DNA from: Agelaius tricolor
Taxonomy: Eukaryota > Chordata > Aves > Passeriformes > Icteridae
Assembly (NCBI GenBank): GCA_023055355.1
Contig: JALJCS010000035.1
Coordinates: forward strand, 2,604,001-2,668,000
Length of the DNA: 64,000 nucleotides
Direction of reading: 5' to 3'
Below, piece by piece: positions 23,804 through 35,226 of the stretch; positions within the stretch are counted from its first letter, which is position 1, and every line of letters begins with the position of its first letter. The notes beneath the pieces are model-generated. The model worked only from the letters and a program-made list of their open reading frames with translations, searched no databases and had not been told where the DNA came from. Made by a program: the position numbers and the translations under genes.

Positions 23804-24651
23804 CCCTGTGTAAGAGCCTGAATGTGAGGTGTGGGGCTGCAGGCTGCTCTCCAAAATGCAAGGATGTCACAGCAGCCCAGGGTTGTGGGTGACAGAGCTG
23901 TGCCCACAGCTGTCAGCTCCAGATGCAGGCAGGCCTGGAGAGCCACATCCCTCACTGAGGCTCTTGCTAAAGGTGCCTCACGTTGGGCACCACTGTAAGA
24001 GCCAAAATGAGAGGTGTGGGGCTCCAGGCTGCTCTCCAAAATGCAGTTTATTGTACCCAAGGTGTCACAGCAGCCCAGGGCTGTGGGTGACAGAGCTGTG
24101 CCCACAGCTGTCAGCTCCAGATGCAGGCCTGGACACCCTTTGGGTTTGGTTACAGTGCATTATAGACTTTTCTTTGCTGAGCATCTTAATACAGAACAAC
24201 CAATCTATCCCTTAACTTTTACCTATAGCCTATCATAACTGCTATAATTACCATATTCATGTTACTGTTCTCCAATCACTAAAAGTTAGTACATCACAGT
24301 TTAAGCTAGAAGTTGTTTTTCAGTTTTCTTGCAGTGCAAAATTCTGAGACCTTTTTTCTACTTGCCACATTTGCTGCCTTGTTTGCCTGTGCTCTCTTTC
24401 TGCTTGGTAAAAACATCTTCTTATTTGGGGTGGGTTTATCCTTTGCTCTAAGCCATAAAAACCCCTTCTAACTCACACACCCTTTGCCTCCTTGGTTATC
24501 CAGTGAGACTGGCTCAGCAATTCTTTTCTTCTAGATCAAAACTTGCTTCCATCTCTATTCCTTCTTCAGACTCTACATTCAAAAATCTTCCTGCTAAGCA
24601 CACATATCTGTGAGACTTTCTGGTCAAACTTTCATCCTTCCCAACACCCTG
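23804..24651 (-). mobile_element. Internally deleted class II endogenous retrovirus, family C
   Basis: Reads on the minus strand. The 5' LTR runs from 24646 to 23994, begins TGTTGGGAAGG and ends CTCTTACA. After 1 base comes a primer-binding site (23992-23975), then about 34 bp of leader, then directly the 3' part of a second LTR (about 23940 to 23809) that also ends CTCTTACA. CCCTG at 23804-23808 and 24647-24651 is a candidate 5-bp target duplication around the whole element. Gag, pol and env are gone. The partial 3' LTR has also lost the short stretch with the AATAAA signal that the 5' LTR keeps. Confidence 0.85.
23975..23992 (-). other. Retroviral primer-binding site, tRNA-Lys type
   Basis: The minus strand reads TGGTGCCCAACGTGAGGC. 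Sites complementary to the 3' end of tRNA-Lys1,2 read TGGCGCCCAACGTGGGGC, so 16 of 18 bases agree. It lies one base after the LTR 3' end, where such a site belongs. This supports class II (betaretrovirus-like) affiliation. Confidence 0.85.
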
Positions 24652-26831
24652 CAAGGAATTCTCCCATTCTCACAGGGCATGAGAATGGGAAGGAGCCTAT
24701 CTCACACAGGTGGGGCAATCCTTGCCCTGTTTCCAGGGAAAACCCCGTGAGCTGCAGACACATCACTCCTCTCCCAGTCACTGATCAAAGTCAGGGAGCA
24801 ATTCTGGGGAAAAAAAATATTTGGGGTTTTACCATAGGAAAAATGGTAATATTTGGGGTTTTAGCCAGAGGAATAAAAGATCGATATTGAAGCTTCAGTA
24901 GAAATAGTAGTATATTGATATTGAAGCTCCTAGAAATAGGACCCAGTTTTGTTGCCTTAGCTCGGGTGTTGATTGTTCCTTCCAAGAAAACAAGGTAGGA
25001 CCAAAAGCAGCCAAAAATGAAATCCAAATTGCCCTCAAAACTGTTTTCGTGTCAATATATTGTAAGCTGCACAAGTTTATTTTTCCCTAGAAGTTCTTTT
25101 TTAAATTTACATTAAAAATACCAAAAATACTTAGAGGATTAAGGCTTGATTTACAGGTTACATGACAGGTGATGAGTAATTTCAGTATTGTTTGGGTGGT
25201 TCAGGTACAACTTGATTATTTTTTTTTAATAGGCATTACAAATGAAAATACCTTTGTAAGCAGTGATTTCCATTCAAATAAAAAGCCATTCATCAACAGC
25301 CTGAAAGGTTATTTGGTTTATTGCCCTGTACATACTTCAAAACACTAATTGGGTGATGAAGATAGATGAAGGCAAGATTGAAAACTGAGCAGAGGCAGAA
25401 GCTGGGGTTATACAAACTTGGAGACAGCCTGCACTTCCCAGGACATCAGGAAAACACCACAAAAATCCTGGAAATGCCATGCCATGGGACCCACTTTGCA
25501 TTCTTGCACAGCGAGGAACATGAAAGGACACACTTGGATTTCTGCACAGAGCAGATGGAGCCCTGAGAGCAGCCATGACCTGGAGGCACAGCCATGTCCC
25601 AGGATATCACCCCCAATTATCCCCACAGCCCCCTTCTCCCCAGTGTGTTTTGGATCCTCCAGCCCTCTCTGGCTCCCCCTGATTTTACATCTCCCTGGTT
25701 CCTGCTGCTCCTCCATCAGCCTTCCAAATCCCTTCTCCCCAGCCCTTCCTCCAGGCTCCCTGCACCCCAAATATTTCCTTGCAGGCTCCCACTAAATACC
25801 AAGTCTTTTCTAAAGTGAAGTTTTTAAGCAATCAGAGGAGCCAATTTAGAAGCAGTCACATCCTTCAGTTGTCATTTATGTCCCTCCCCAGCTGCTCTAG
25901 CAAGCAGCCCTTGTTGGTTGTGTTTTATTTTGGCGGTGCTCATTTAGCAGCCACATTCAGCATCTCTCCACAAAATTGCACTCATTTAATTTCCCATGTG
26001 AATCTGTTGACTGTTTGCAGGAGTTCAAAACAGCAGCACTTCTGTATAGTTCATGAGCACTTCAGAACATCTGTTGGGCACTGTTGGGGAAGCTGCATCT
26101 GAACCACAGGCCCTTAAGTCTTCTAGAGAGTTCAGCTCATACAAAGAACTCACTTTTTGTTGAAATCTGCCCTAAAGAGAGAGACTGGAGAAAAAGAACA
26201 GGATTCACCATTGCCAAAATGCCTGACATGTTAGCTGCCAGCCAAAGTTAATCCAGAATCAAGCAGAGCTCATTATATCCCTGACACCATCCCCTGATGG
26301 GTTCCCTCTGCTTGGGCCACAGGACAGCCCCAGCTCCTCACACACAACTGCCTCCAGATCCAGCTGAAATATTTGCATAATCCTGGGTTTATTATTTTAG
26401 CTCAGGCTGCACAGACTGTACAGTCAGCACTACACATCCCATTTTCAAATCCTAGTCAGCAGCACTTGGAGCTGGCTCTCAATCAAAACACAAACCAAGC
26501 CCAGGTCTCACTTTTACACTGCCTTTCCCAGCAGACAGCCAATACTCCCCTTCAAAAGCCCTTTAATCCTTCTACAAGTCTAAGCTTAACCCAAAATTTC
26601 TTCACTTAAAAAATTAAATTATTGTAAAACTTGACTGAACAAGGATGTGCCTCCCCAAGATTGTTGAGGCACCCAGCCTGAGCAAGCCTGGCAGTGTTGT
26701 CACAGAAAATCCTCTGTTAAAATATATATGCAGGATATATACTTAGAGAAAAGGTATTTTATTAATTTGTCTGAACAGTTATAGCAAGCAGAGTTTTGTA
26801 AGGACAGATCAGGTGGTACTTTTATACTGTT
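24652..26831. other. Unique sequence with two short tandem duplications
   Basis: At 24820-24935 there are two short near-duplications: ATATTTGGGGTTTTA twice, and GATATTGAAGCT twice. The rest is unique. No gene recognised. The intervals 25080-25330 and 25800-26110 look like low-repeat, motif-rich sequence and could hold conserved elements. Confidence 0.5.
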
Positions 26832-27054
26832 ACTGAAAAGAATAAATTCAGTACTTTATTTCCATGACTGCTTTTGAAATATAAATTTAATTCTTGAAAT
26901 AGGGATAAATACCTGCAGATATGCTGTCTAGAGAGGGACAAAAAGAGGTCAGCACACCACAGTGCCTGCTAAATGACAATTATGTCCCATGGAAGCAAAA
27001 GGGATCATAAAGAAGAGCTGCTGTAATAATATTTTACTTATTTATATATATAAA
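26832..27054 (+). repeat. Segment S, stand-alone copy
   Basis: About 223 bp starting ACTGAAAAGAATAAATTCAG and ending near TTTTACTTATTTATATATA. Two more copies lie inside family B LTRs at 28872-29095 (same orientation) and 35492-35700 (inverted). This copy has no LTR flanks. It runs directly into a long AT satellite. It may be the source of the LTR-borne copies. Confidence 0.85.
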
Positions 27055-27366
27055 ATAGTTTAATAAATAATATATATTATATATGTTATATAATATATAA
27101 TATGTAATGTATGTTATATAATACTGTATAATATATATACAGTATAATATATTATAATAATAATGTTGTTAATATAATAATAATAATGTATAATATAATA
27201 TATTATATAACATATTATATATTGTGTATTATACATTGTATATTATATATTATATGATATATATTATATATTATATATTATATATTATATATTATATATT
27301 ATATATTATATATTATATATTATATATTATATATTGTATATTAAATATTGTATATTGTATATTATA
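27055..27366. repeat. AT satellite
   Basis: About 310 bp of TATATTA-type units, with a pure TATTATATAT stretch at 27240-27330. Almost no G or C. Confidence 0.95.
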
Positions 27367-28669
27367 TCGACACAGAAGGGAATGGTGTCTCTACTAAAAG
27401 GAAAGGGAGGAGTAAGGGATAATTCATTTAGCCTCAATCCACCCAAGGCATTTACAGACACACACATTTGACAAGCTCCAAGCCAGAGCTCTTAATCCAA
27501 GAGCTGCCTGACCAGAATATTCCTCCAGCTCTGCTGGAGGAGCTCTGGCCCAGCCAGACACCCCAAAGGGGCAGAGCTCTGCAATGAGCAGCCCTGTCTG
27601 AAAGGTGCTGAAGGAGGCATCAAAGCCCAGGCATACAACAGCACCAATTGCTTGTGAAAATCTAAAATTCAGTGCCTGCAAACACTTAAGCACGTGAATA
27701 ATCCAGGGGTTGGCCTTGCCTGGCTGTGCTGGGAAGCTGCTGCACATGCTGGGGGTAAGGGAGTGCTATTAATAATGATAATATTGAGATCTCACACAGC
27801 CTGGGGCTGGGTAATTATAGAGGAAGGTGAGTCAGGAGGAAATAACAACCTCCCTCTCTCCTAAAGAGCAAATTTCAGCCTGGCAAATACTGAAAGACAG
27901 CTGAAGTAAACAAGTCCTGAAAGAATTCTGTATATCAGGAAAAAAAAAATGCAGGCGTTGTGGGCAGCTATGGAAAAAAAATAAATCACTGCCCAGTGGT
28001 CAAAATAAGCAAACTAAAGATAAATGCTGGGAAATGCAAGTGAGAGCAGCACTGAAACACAAGGTGCACTCTGTGTACACCCTGCCCTGGACTGCCCTGT
28101 CTGCACCATTTCAGCCAGGATAGGAAGGGAACAGGCAGATTCACCCTCAAATCCCAGCCAAGAGCATGAACGATTTTAATTCTGGTTAATAATTCTGGGG
28201 ATAATCACATGGAGTGATCACAAAAATCATGAGCTTTTCACTGAAATTCCTACAGTTATGAAACAGCTGATAAACAGCACACAGAATAATGCATAGCAAA
28301 GGTGAATTCCATTGCCTCAGTGCACAAAAATGAATCTTTCAGATGAACTGAGCCATGACACATGTATGAGAAACCAAACTCATCTATCCCCATTGTTCAC
28401 CCCAGCAGCACAACCAGGGCTGGATTAGGGATTAAAAAATAAAATACCAGGGAAATGCCTTTAAAAACCTCTCCTGAGCAGGGCAGATGGACCAGTCACA
28501 AAAAGGGCATTTCCCAACCTGAAATCTTTCATGAGAAAGAACTGTTGAGTGACCACTTTCACTGCACTAATAAATTAGAGACAAGTTCCCAGCTGCCTTG
28601 AAGCCATCAGATATGTCCCAAATTATAGGAGGCAGCTATTGTGTGAGAAACAGTCCCCTCAAAATCTAT
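27367..28669. other. Unique sequence, no gene recognised
   Basis: A 107-codon minus-strand frame at 27424-27747 is unrecognised. No repeat family seen. Confidence 0.5.
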
Positions 28670-29351
28670 TGTATTTGTGGGGTGCCCTGTGGCAGAGAGG
28701 AATGATGAATCTGACTCCTCTCAGAAGGCTAATTTATTATTTCATGATGCTATATTATATTAAAGAATACCATACTAAACTATACTAAAGAATACAGAAA
28801 GGATACTTAGAGAAAGCTAAAAAGATAATAATGAAAACTCGTGACTCTTTCCAGAGTCAAGAAACAAGAAAACTGAAAAGAATAAATTCAGTACTTTATT
28901 TCCATGACTGCTTTTGAAATATGTATTTAATTCTTGAAATAATGATAAATACCTGCAGATATGTTATCTAGAGAGGGACAAAAAGAGGTCAGCACACCAT
29001 AGTGCCTGTGAAATAACAATTATGTCCCATGGAAGCAAAAGGGATCATAAAGGAGAGCTGCTCTAATAATATATTTACTTATTTTATATATATATATATA
29101 TATGTATGTGTGTATATGTATATATTTCTATTTTATATATATGTATTGGCCAATGAGTGAAAACAACTCATAGCAGGATCCAATGAAACAATCACCTGTG
29201 GGTAAACAATCTCCAAACACATTCCACATGTGAGTAAAACACAGGAGAAGCAAATGAGATAAGAATTGTTTCCCTTTTTCTCTGAGGCTTCTCAGCTTCC
29301 CAGGAGAAAAATCCCAGGCAAAGGGATCTTTCAGAAAATGTGAATGTGACA
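28670..29351 (-). mobile_element. Family B LTR carrying segment S
   Basis: The LTR runs on the minus strand from TGTCACATTCACATTTTCTG (ending at 29351) to CACCCCACAAATACAA near 28670. A 280-bp block at about 28861-29144 interrupts it, consisting of AAACAAGAA, segment S, then a TATATA/TGTGTA run. Outside the block it aligns with the plain B copies. I see no clean target duplication, so the ends are approximate. Its 3' part is closest to the copy at 35227-35899. Confidence 0.88.
28872..29095 (+). repeat. Segment S, copy inside LTR
   Basis: Same orientation as the stand-alone copy 1.8 kb upstream. With the inverted copy at 35492-35700 it shares variants such as AATATGTATTTAATTC and AGGAGAGCTGCTCTAATAATAT that the stand-alone copy lacks. 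Confidence 0.88.
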
Positions 29352-30867
29352 AAAAACTTAAAGCCCTCCCAGTAAAATGAAATTATCTGGAGGTGAGTGG
29401 GTCCCTCCATAGCCAAGACCTTTGCAGGATGCTGTGACAGCAGTGCCACCCTCACAGGCAGAAAATGTCACTGGGATCCCTCCTGCCTCAGCTGAGACAC
29501 TTGTATTTAGACAACACTAAGGTTTTATCTAACTAAATCAATAAAAAGCTTTAATATATCTTAGAATGGGGTGAATTACCTCCTGGACTCTCCTGTGTGT
29601 CTCTCCACTGAAAAAGAAGCCTGCAGGAGCAGGCTGCAATTCCCAAAGCAGATCAGAAGTATTGAAGTTCTTCCTACATGCTGAATGTTACCAAAATTAA
29701 GTGTTCTCTGCACACATTCCTGCACTAACAACTCCTCTTGGTCCTTTCTCTGGCTCTGGCCACCACCAGCAGCAAAGCACCAGACCCTGTGGAAATCAGA
29801 TTGGACTAAGCATGGGAATTCTTGTGTACCAATAAGTTATCCTTTGATTCGTGGCATATTTCAGATTAAAGTTCCAAAGAGCTACAAGAGGAGAGGCAAT
29901 TCCCCATTTGAGTCCTGAGGGCTGCACTGATTTATTATTTCTGGCACCACATAGTGCATTGTTTGGTTGAGATTGGCTGTTAAAATCCATACTTATGAAA
30001 TGTAATATTCCTCTGGAAATGTCCCATTCTGGTTCTTTTTTAGATGGTATTTTTATTGTGAGGGGGGGACAGGAATGAGCCTAATAATGATGTCCTAAAT
30101 CATTTCAGCTGGTAAAGTCAGGTAGACTAATATTTTATTTCCATTTGGCCTCTTCTTTCTTTCACCAAAACTGAGATGAGACCCTTGTGAGAATTCTGGC
30201 AGAATAATTAAGGATATGGCTGTGTATCTTCCTAATAAAATAAAGGCCAAAATGCCAAAGGATTGGGGAATGGCTCCGTCCTTGCTGTCCTCTCTCACTG
30301 GCATTGCTCAAGAGCTAAATAATAGAGAACATGAACTCCAGTAAGCAAAGTGAGGCAGACAGGGCTCACAACCACGGGCCTCTCCAGTGGTCAGACCATC
30401 CAGAGCCTGCACTGGCTCAGGAGAGCCCTTGGCAGGTGGCACAGGCCAATTAAAAGTAACTGCAGAGATTGACAGAATCGTGTAAAAGAAGAGTTTCCCC
30501 AAGTTCTGTGCCATACCTCAATCCTGACTGACCACCTGTAAATCACACTCGTTTTCAAGTCATTAATTGCTCCTTAATTTAATTCCCAGAGGCCAGATCT
30601 GCAGCTCCTGCTAATCAAGGGCACCTAACCACAGGTAACAAGCTGATCTTGTGAGATCCAGGCCCCCCAGCTGCCAACAGCAACCACTGCCTGGGAAATC
30701 AAGGCAGGACTTTGCAGTGTGGGTAAAATGCAATTTTTAGGAATGGGCCTCCTTTCTCCTGGGGAGGATTTACCCTTTGTTTCCACAGAGAAACAAGAGG
30801 CCTCCACCCTCTCCTTGTGATGGAGCAATCCCAGGGGGAAAGGAGCTGAGGATAATATTTCGAATTG
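29352..30867. other. Unique sequence, no gene recognised
   Basis: Short frames only. No repeat family seen. Confidence 0.5.
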
Positions 30868-30995
30868 CTCCAGGAGAGGTTGGACAGGGCTTGGAGCAAC
30901 CTGGGATAGTGGCAGGTGTCCCTGCCCATGGCAGGGGGTGGGAATCAGATCAGCTTTAAGATCCCTTCAACCCAACCCATTCTGTGACTCTGTGA
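30868..30995 (+). mobile_element. CR1 LINE 3' fragment
   Basis: Contains GGAGAGGTTGGACAGGGCTT, ACCTGGGATAGTGGCAGGTG, CCCTGCCCATGGCAGGGGG and the terminal CATTCTGTGACTCTGTGA, the 8-bp unit signature of CR1 3' ends. It is 5'-truncated. Confidence 0.9.
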
Positions 30996-31209
30996 CAAGC
31001 AGAGAGCAGCCACAGCAGCCTTTTCCCCATCCAACATCCAGCCTCTGCCAGAGCATCTGCAGAGAGCAGAGATTTGCATCTCCTGCAAACAGCACTGAGA
31101 ACAGACCCCTGCCCTGGGCTGTGGCAGCTCAGCAGCCCTGGCAGTGCCACCAAGCCTCATCTAGCACAAAGGTGATGTTGAGAATATTAATATAAATATA
31201 ATATAACAT
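30996..31209. other. Unique spacer ending in AT-rich run
   Basis: Ordinary sequence, then ATATTAATATAAATATAATA directly before the LTR start. Confidence 0.6.
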
Positions 31210-31610
31210 TGTAGCATTCACATTCTCTGAAAAAATCCCTTCACCCAGGGTTTTTCTCCTGGGAAGCTGAGAAGCCTCAGAGAAAAGGAAAACAATTCTT
31301 ATCTCATTTGCTTCTCCTGTGTTGTGCTCATGTGTGGAATGTGTTTGGAGATTGTTTACCCACAGGTGATTGTTCCATTGGATTCTGCTGGGAGTTGTTT
31401 TCACTCTTTGCTCAATCATGGCCAAGCTGTATCAGGGCTCTGGAGAGAGTCACGAGTTTTCATTATTATCTTTTTAGCCTTCTGTAAGTATCCTTTCTGT
31501 ATTCTTTAGTATAGTATAGTATTCTTTAATATAATATAGTATAATAAAGTAATAAATTGGCCTTCTGAGAACATGGAGTCAGATTCATCATTCCTGCCTT
31601 GGTCACGACA
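31210..31610 (+). mobile_element. Family B LTR without the insert
   Basis: Plus-strand LTR from TGTAGCATTCACATTCTCTG to GGTCACGACA. It is a useful reference for the two insert-bearing copies: at the matching place it reads CACTCTTTGCTCAATCATGG, then GGGCTCTGGAGAGAGTC, with no segment S. The poly(A) signal is in AGTAATAAATTGG. AT-rich repeats on both sides hide any target duplication. Confidence 0.88.
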
Positions 31611-31760
31611 TATATAAAATATAATATAATATATATTATAATATAATATATTATATTATAATATAATATAACATATATTATATATAGCTATATATAATAC
31701 ATAATATAATATTATGTATTTTTTATTTATATATATATATATATAAAAATATAATATATA
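31611..31760. repeat. AT satellite
   Basis: TATAATATA and TATATTATA units directly after the LTR, ending in a pure (TA)n run and ATATAATATATAG. Confidence 0.93.
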
Positions 31761-32112
31761 GCTCCAGCCCCTCCTTGTGCCACACCAGGACAGCCCCTCA
31801 GCCCTGGCAGCCATCAGCACCATGGTGCTGGCAAAGCACTGACTCTGCTGTGTTTCAAACCAAATATTTGCTTCAGGCTCATAGCACCATTAATGCAGAG
31901 TCCAGTTAAAAATCACAGCTCCACCAAAATAAACTTTGCTTTTGATTTTCGCGGGGGCTGGGATTGCACCTTTTTCTTGTCACTCTCGCAGGATCCTCTG
32001 GGTGTAAATACTTAATGGAAATGTTCCTGGAAACACATTATCATTAAAAAAAAAAATTTAAAAAAAAAAGTGTGAGCCCAACAACATTTGCATGAGACAA
32101 TAGTCTGTAGCC
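31761..32112. other. Unique sequence, possible conserved element
   Basis: No gene. At 31895-32040 several CpGs (TTTTCGCGGGGG, CTCTCGCAGG) survive in otherwise AT-rich DNA. A short A/T homopolymer pair lies at 32047-32070. Confidence 0.4.
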
Positions 32113-32215
32113 TTGCATCATCCAAATCCAGATGTTTCTGGTGAGAAAGAAATAGATGACCTGAGAATTAAACCCAGGCCCCTTGGCTCCCCTCCAGATG
32201 CTCTACCAGCTGCTC
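32113..32215 (-). repeat. tRNA-like sequence, copy 1 (possible SINE relic)
   Basis: On the minus strand GCAGCTGGTAGAGCATC resembles a tRNA A box, and CCTGGGTTTAATTCTCAGG, 30 bp later, resembles a B box (consensus GGTTCGANTCC). A related copy follows at 32318-32420. Both continue into a shared GATGA, ATTTCTTTCTCACC tail, so these look like relics of a tRNA-derived SINE or an old duplicated tRNA pseudogene. Neither folds obviously as a working tRNA. Confidence 0.4.
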
Positions 32216-32317
32216 ACACCAAATCCCCTCTGGTCAATTACTTTACTTGATGCTTCTAATCAACAATATTATATATGTGATGCTATAAACTTTTGTATTT
32301 AATATTAGCTCATAACT

Positions 32318-32420
32318 CAGCATCCAAAACCAGATGGTTTTGGTGAGAAAGAAATTGATGACTTATCAGAGGAGTGAAGCCAGGCCCCCTGGCTCCCTTC
32401 CAGGCAGTCTACCAGCTGAG
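32318..32420 (-). repeat. tRNA-like sequence, copy 2 (possible SINE relic)
   Basis: The minus strand reads GCAGCTCAGCTGGTAGACTG, then GGGGGCCTGGCTTCACTCC, an A-box-like and B-box-like pair with the same spacing as copy 1. The flanking CAGATG..TTTTGGTGAGAAAGAAAT matches copy 1, so both arose from one repeat or by local duplication. Confidence 0.4.
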
Positions 32421-32690
32421 CTGCAAAGCAAAGCAGGCACCTCCTGCTCCCCCAGCCCTCTGCCTCTCATGAAAGGAAAAGGATTTCACATCTCCCACTG
32501 CAGGAATATGGGAAAGATGTTTTAATAAACGCTTTTTTAAGAGTTGTACTCTTTTAAAAGCAGGCAGGCTTGCTTTGAGGCAGGAGAACACTTCTTCCCA
32601 GAGGAAGGCTTTGCAGACAAGCTACTTTTTTTCCTAACAGGATGAGGGCTCATGTTCAACTGCCTGCAGAAGCAGCACAATAGATGGCTG

Positions 32691-32746
32691 ATCTGAATTT
32701 CTTCAGAATAATCTGAATTTCTTCAGAATAATTTGAATTTCTTCAG
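32691..32746. repeat. 20-bp tandem repeat
   Basis: ATCTGAATTTCTTCAGAATA repeated about 2.8 times. Confidence 0.93.
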
Positions 32747-34304
32747 CTCCTGCACGCCCTGTTGAAGATGATTGTGAGACACTCCCTGCAAGCATTCAGG
32801 GCAGCTCACTGGAGGAGAGGATGCTACAAAATGTGAATGTTAAAGGACTGAGAGCAGGTTTCTGCAGGGTGGAACACAGACATTTCTGATTGATGGAAAT
32901 GTAATATGTTCCAACCAAGCAAAGCAGGTCAGCAAGTGCTTTATTTCAAACCTGCATTGATGCTTTGAGCTCAGTGCAGTTCCTGCTATGGCTGAAGCTC
33001 AGCACAAACAGTGCTGCCCTGTCCAAGGCCAGACTTTGGTAATCCAGAGCACAGGAACTGCTCTGCTCTTAACTCAAGATCCTAAATCACAGCATTAAGT
33101 CTTTATTAAAGGCAAGAGCATCAGTTTTATAACCATGAATTCACATCATTTTTCTCTTAAATTATAGTTCTATAAGACATGATGAAAAGCAACTTCCATG
33201 AAACCCCAAAGCCCTAAGAGCTTTGTTTAGGATTAGAGACAACAGCCACTACAGATCTACAAATTGTAAGGAACAGAATTGTAAGGAACAACTGTGAAAA
33301 TATTATTGCAACTGAAATTAATCTGGAAGCAAAACCAGCACACTTTGAAAATGTATTAGACAACATTTTCCAAAGAGGCAATTCCAGCTTCCCAAAGCAA
33401 TGAAGACAGTGTACCTTTTCCAAGGAAAAACTGCTTTTTAAGGAAAGAAAATATGGCTGCAAACACAGAGAGCTGACAGTGGTGTTCAGAGAGCTCAGTT
33501 CTCCTGTTGGTTCATTTGACTAGATCTTAAGACCAAGGATTTACCTTAATTTAGTTATAATAATCTGCTTTTGCAAACTTCAGTAAGATTTAGTATTCAC
33601 TTGTAGGGCAACTTATCCTGCCCAGCCAATGAAATAAGGCAAAGGCTTGGATATATCCTCCAACTGCTGGAAAACCAAACCTCATCCTCAGTGAAAGAGA
33701 TGGGGCTCCATCTTTAGTTTGTTAGAGTGAAGTGCTGTAGAACTCACAGCTTGTGAGACTGTAACAGAGATAAGAACTAATAAACATCTGAGTCCAAACA
33801 AGAAATTCTGTCTCACACTTTTAATCCTAACCTTGGCTGAAAAGGAGCAAAGAATCCATTAACCAGCTATCCTCCAGGCTGTGGATGCTGGCTTCCAAGC
33901 CCAGAAAAAAATTCCAAGACCAAACAGCAAGAAATACTGCTCCTTCTTCAAATCAAACTCAGAGCTGTGTGAAGGAAGAGTTCATGAAGTGTAAACCAGA
34001 AACCAGCCCAGTAATCAACAGGCTGGGGGAGGATGGTGTTTCCTATTTCCTTTTTAGGTGCCTGCATTTCCAACAGCAGCTCAGGCTGCTTCTAATTAGC
34101 TCTGATTGTGCTGAGCCATAATTTACAAGTTTCCAGGTCCAACATAAATTCAGAGAAAACCAACACTGTCCCCTCCCTTCTTTCCCGAGCTTGCATTGAT
34201 TCCCAGATCATCCAGGGCTTCAGAGAGCAAATTCCAGGTCTTGAACCAGATCTAAAAACAAAATAAAAAATGTCTGGTTGTAAAAACTGAAAGTTTCCAA
34301 GGGC

Positions 34305-34372
34305 TTGGTTGGTTTTTTGTGTGTGTTTGGTTTTTGATGGTGTTTTTGTTGTTGTGGTGGTGGTTTTTTTGC
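34305..34372. repeat. T/G-rich low-complexity tract
   Basis: GTGTGTGTTTGG, TTGTTGTTGTGGTGGTGG and T7 runs. Simple-sequence character only. Confidence 0.85.
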
Positions 34373-35226
34373 ATAATTAACTGATACACAATATTTTAGA
34401 GCACTGAACCATGCTCTGAAACACTTCCCTTAAAGCTTCCTCTCCTCCTCCCAGTCTGTTGTCTGTAGATACAACATGGACACCAAATGATTAAATCTGC
34501 TTGTTGCTTCATATATTTTTTTAATCACAAACAGGATACTGACCAGGAAAGAGCAGCTGGAATCACAGCTGCAAAGCTCTCTCTAATGTGACACCACACA
34601 GTCACACTTGATAGCAGAAGAGTTCTCTGGGGGAGGAAATCACTCCAGGAGATGGGCTGTAATTGAGCAGGACTCCACCAAAATTTCTGTGCTTGTTGAT
34701 CTTTTGTTAACAAAATACCCTGACAAGTAGGCTCAACTAAAAAAAAAATTTAAAAAACAAAGAACAAAAACCTATTACATAATACCTACAGACATAAACC
34801 TGAAAGGCAAGCAGCAAGTCCAGAAAAAAAAATTTTTGCTGCTTGTCTGCCCTCTTTGAGGCATGGTCCTGGCTGGAATAACCCAAATTCTGGGGTGTTA
34901 AATTTGCAAGGGGCAGTGGAGGAGGAAGGGAGAAGGAGACAGGGGAGGTTGAGCTGCATCCTCCCCAGAGCAGAGGCTGGCTGTGGTTACCAAGGTCTCA
35001 CAGTTATTGTCTGTAGGTCAGATCCAGCTCTTAGTGATCAAGATTGGGTTCTCTCTTCATAAAAGCTGCCTTGGTGCACAAGAGGGAGCATTTGAAGGAG
35101 AGGAGACCTGAGGACCCCTCCCAGCCTAACAGCGTCTATAAAAATGTAGGAAAGTGCAAGACATGGACCCAAGGACACAGTGGGGGCCAGGCAGTCCCAT
35201 GGAATTTATGGCATTCCTTAGATATG

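Larger units (their letters stand above)
32421..35226. other. Unique sequence, no gene recognised
   Basis: Contains a 20-bp tandem repeat at 32691-32746 and a T/G-rich tract at 34305-34372. At 33600-33800 GAACTAATAAACATCTGAG followed by TTCTGTCTCACA resembles an LTR 3' region, but no second copy supports it. No protein recognised. Confidence 0.5.

Noticed and set aside
23581..24105. 174-codon minus-strand frame as a retroviral gag remnant
   Set aside because: It runs through LTR, primer-binding site and partial LTR, which do not encode gag.
33600..33800. Seventh LTR family
   Set aside because: Only an AATAAAC-type signal and a TCTCACA end are visible; no TATA box, second copy or duplication.
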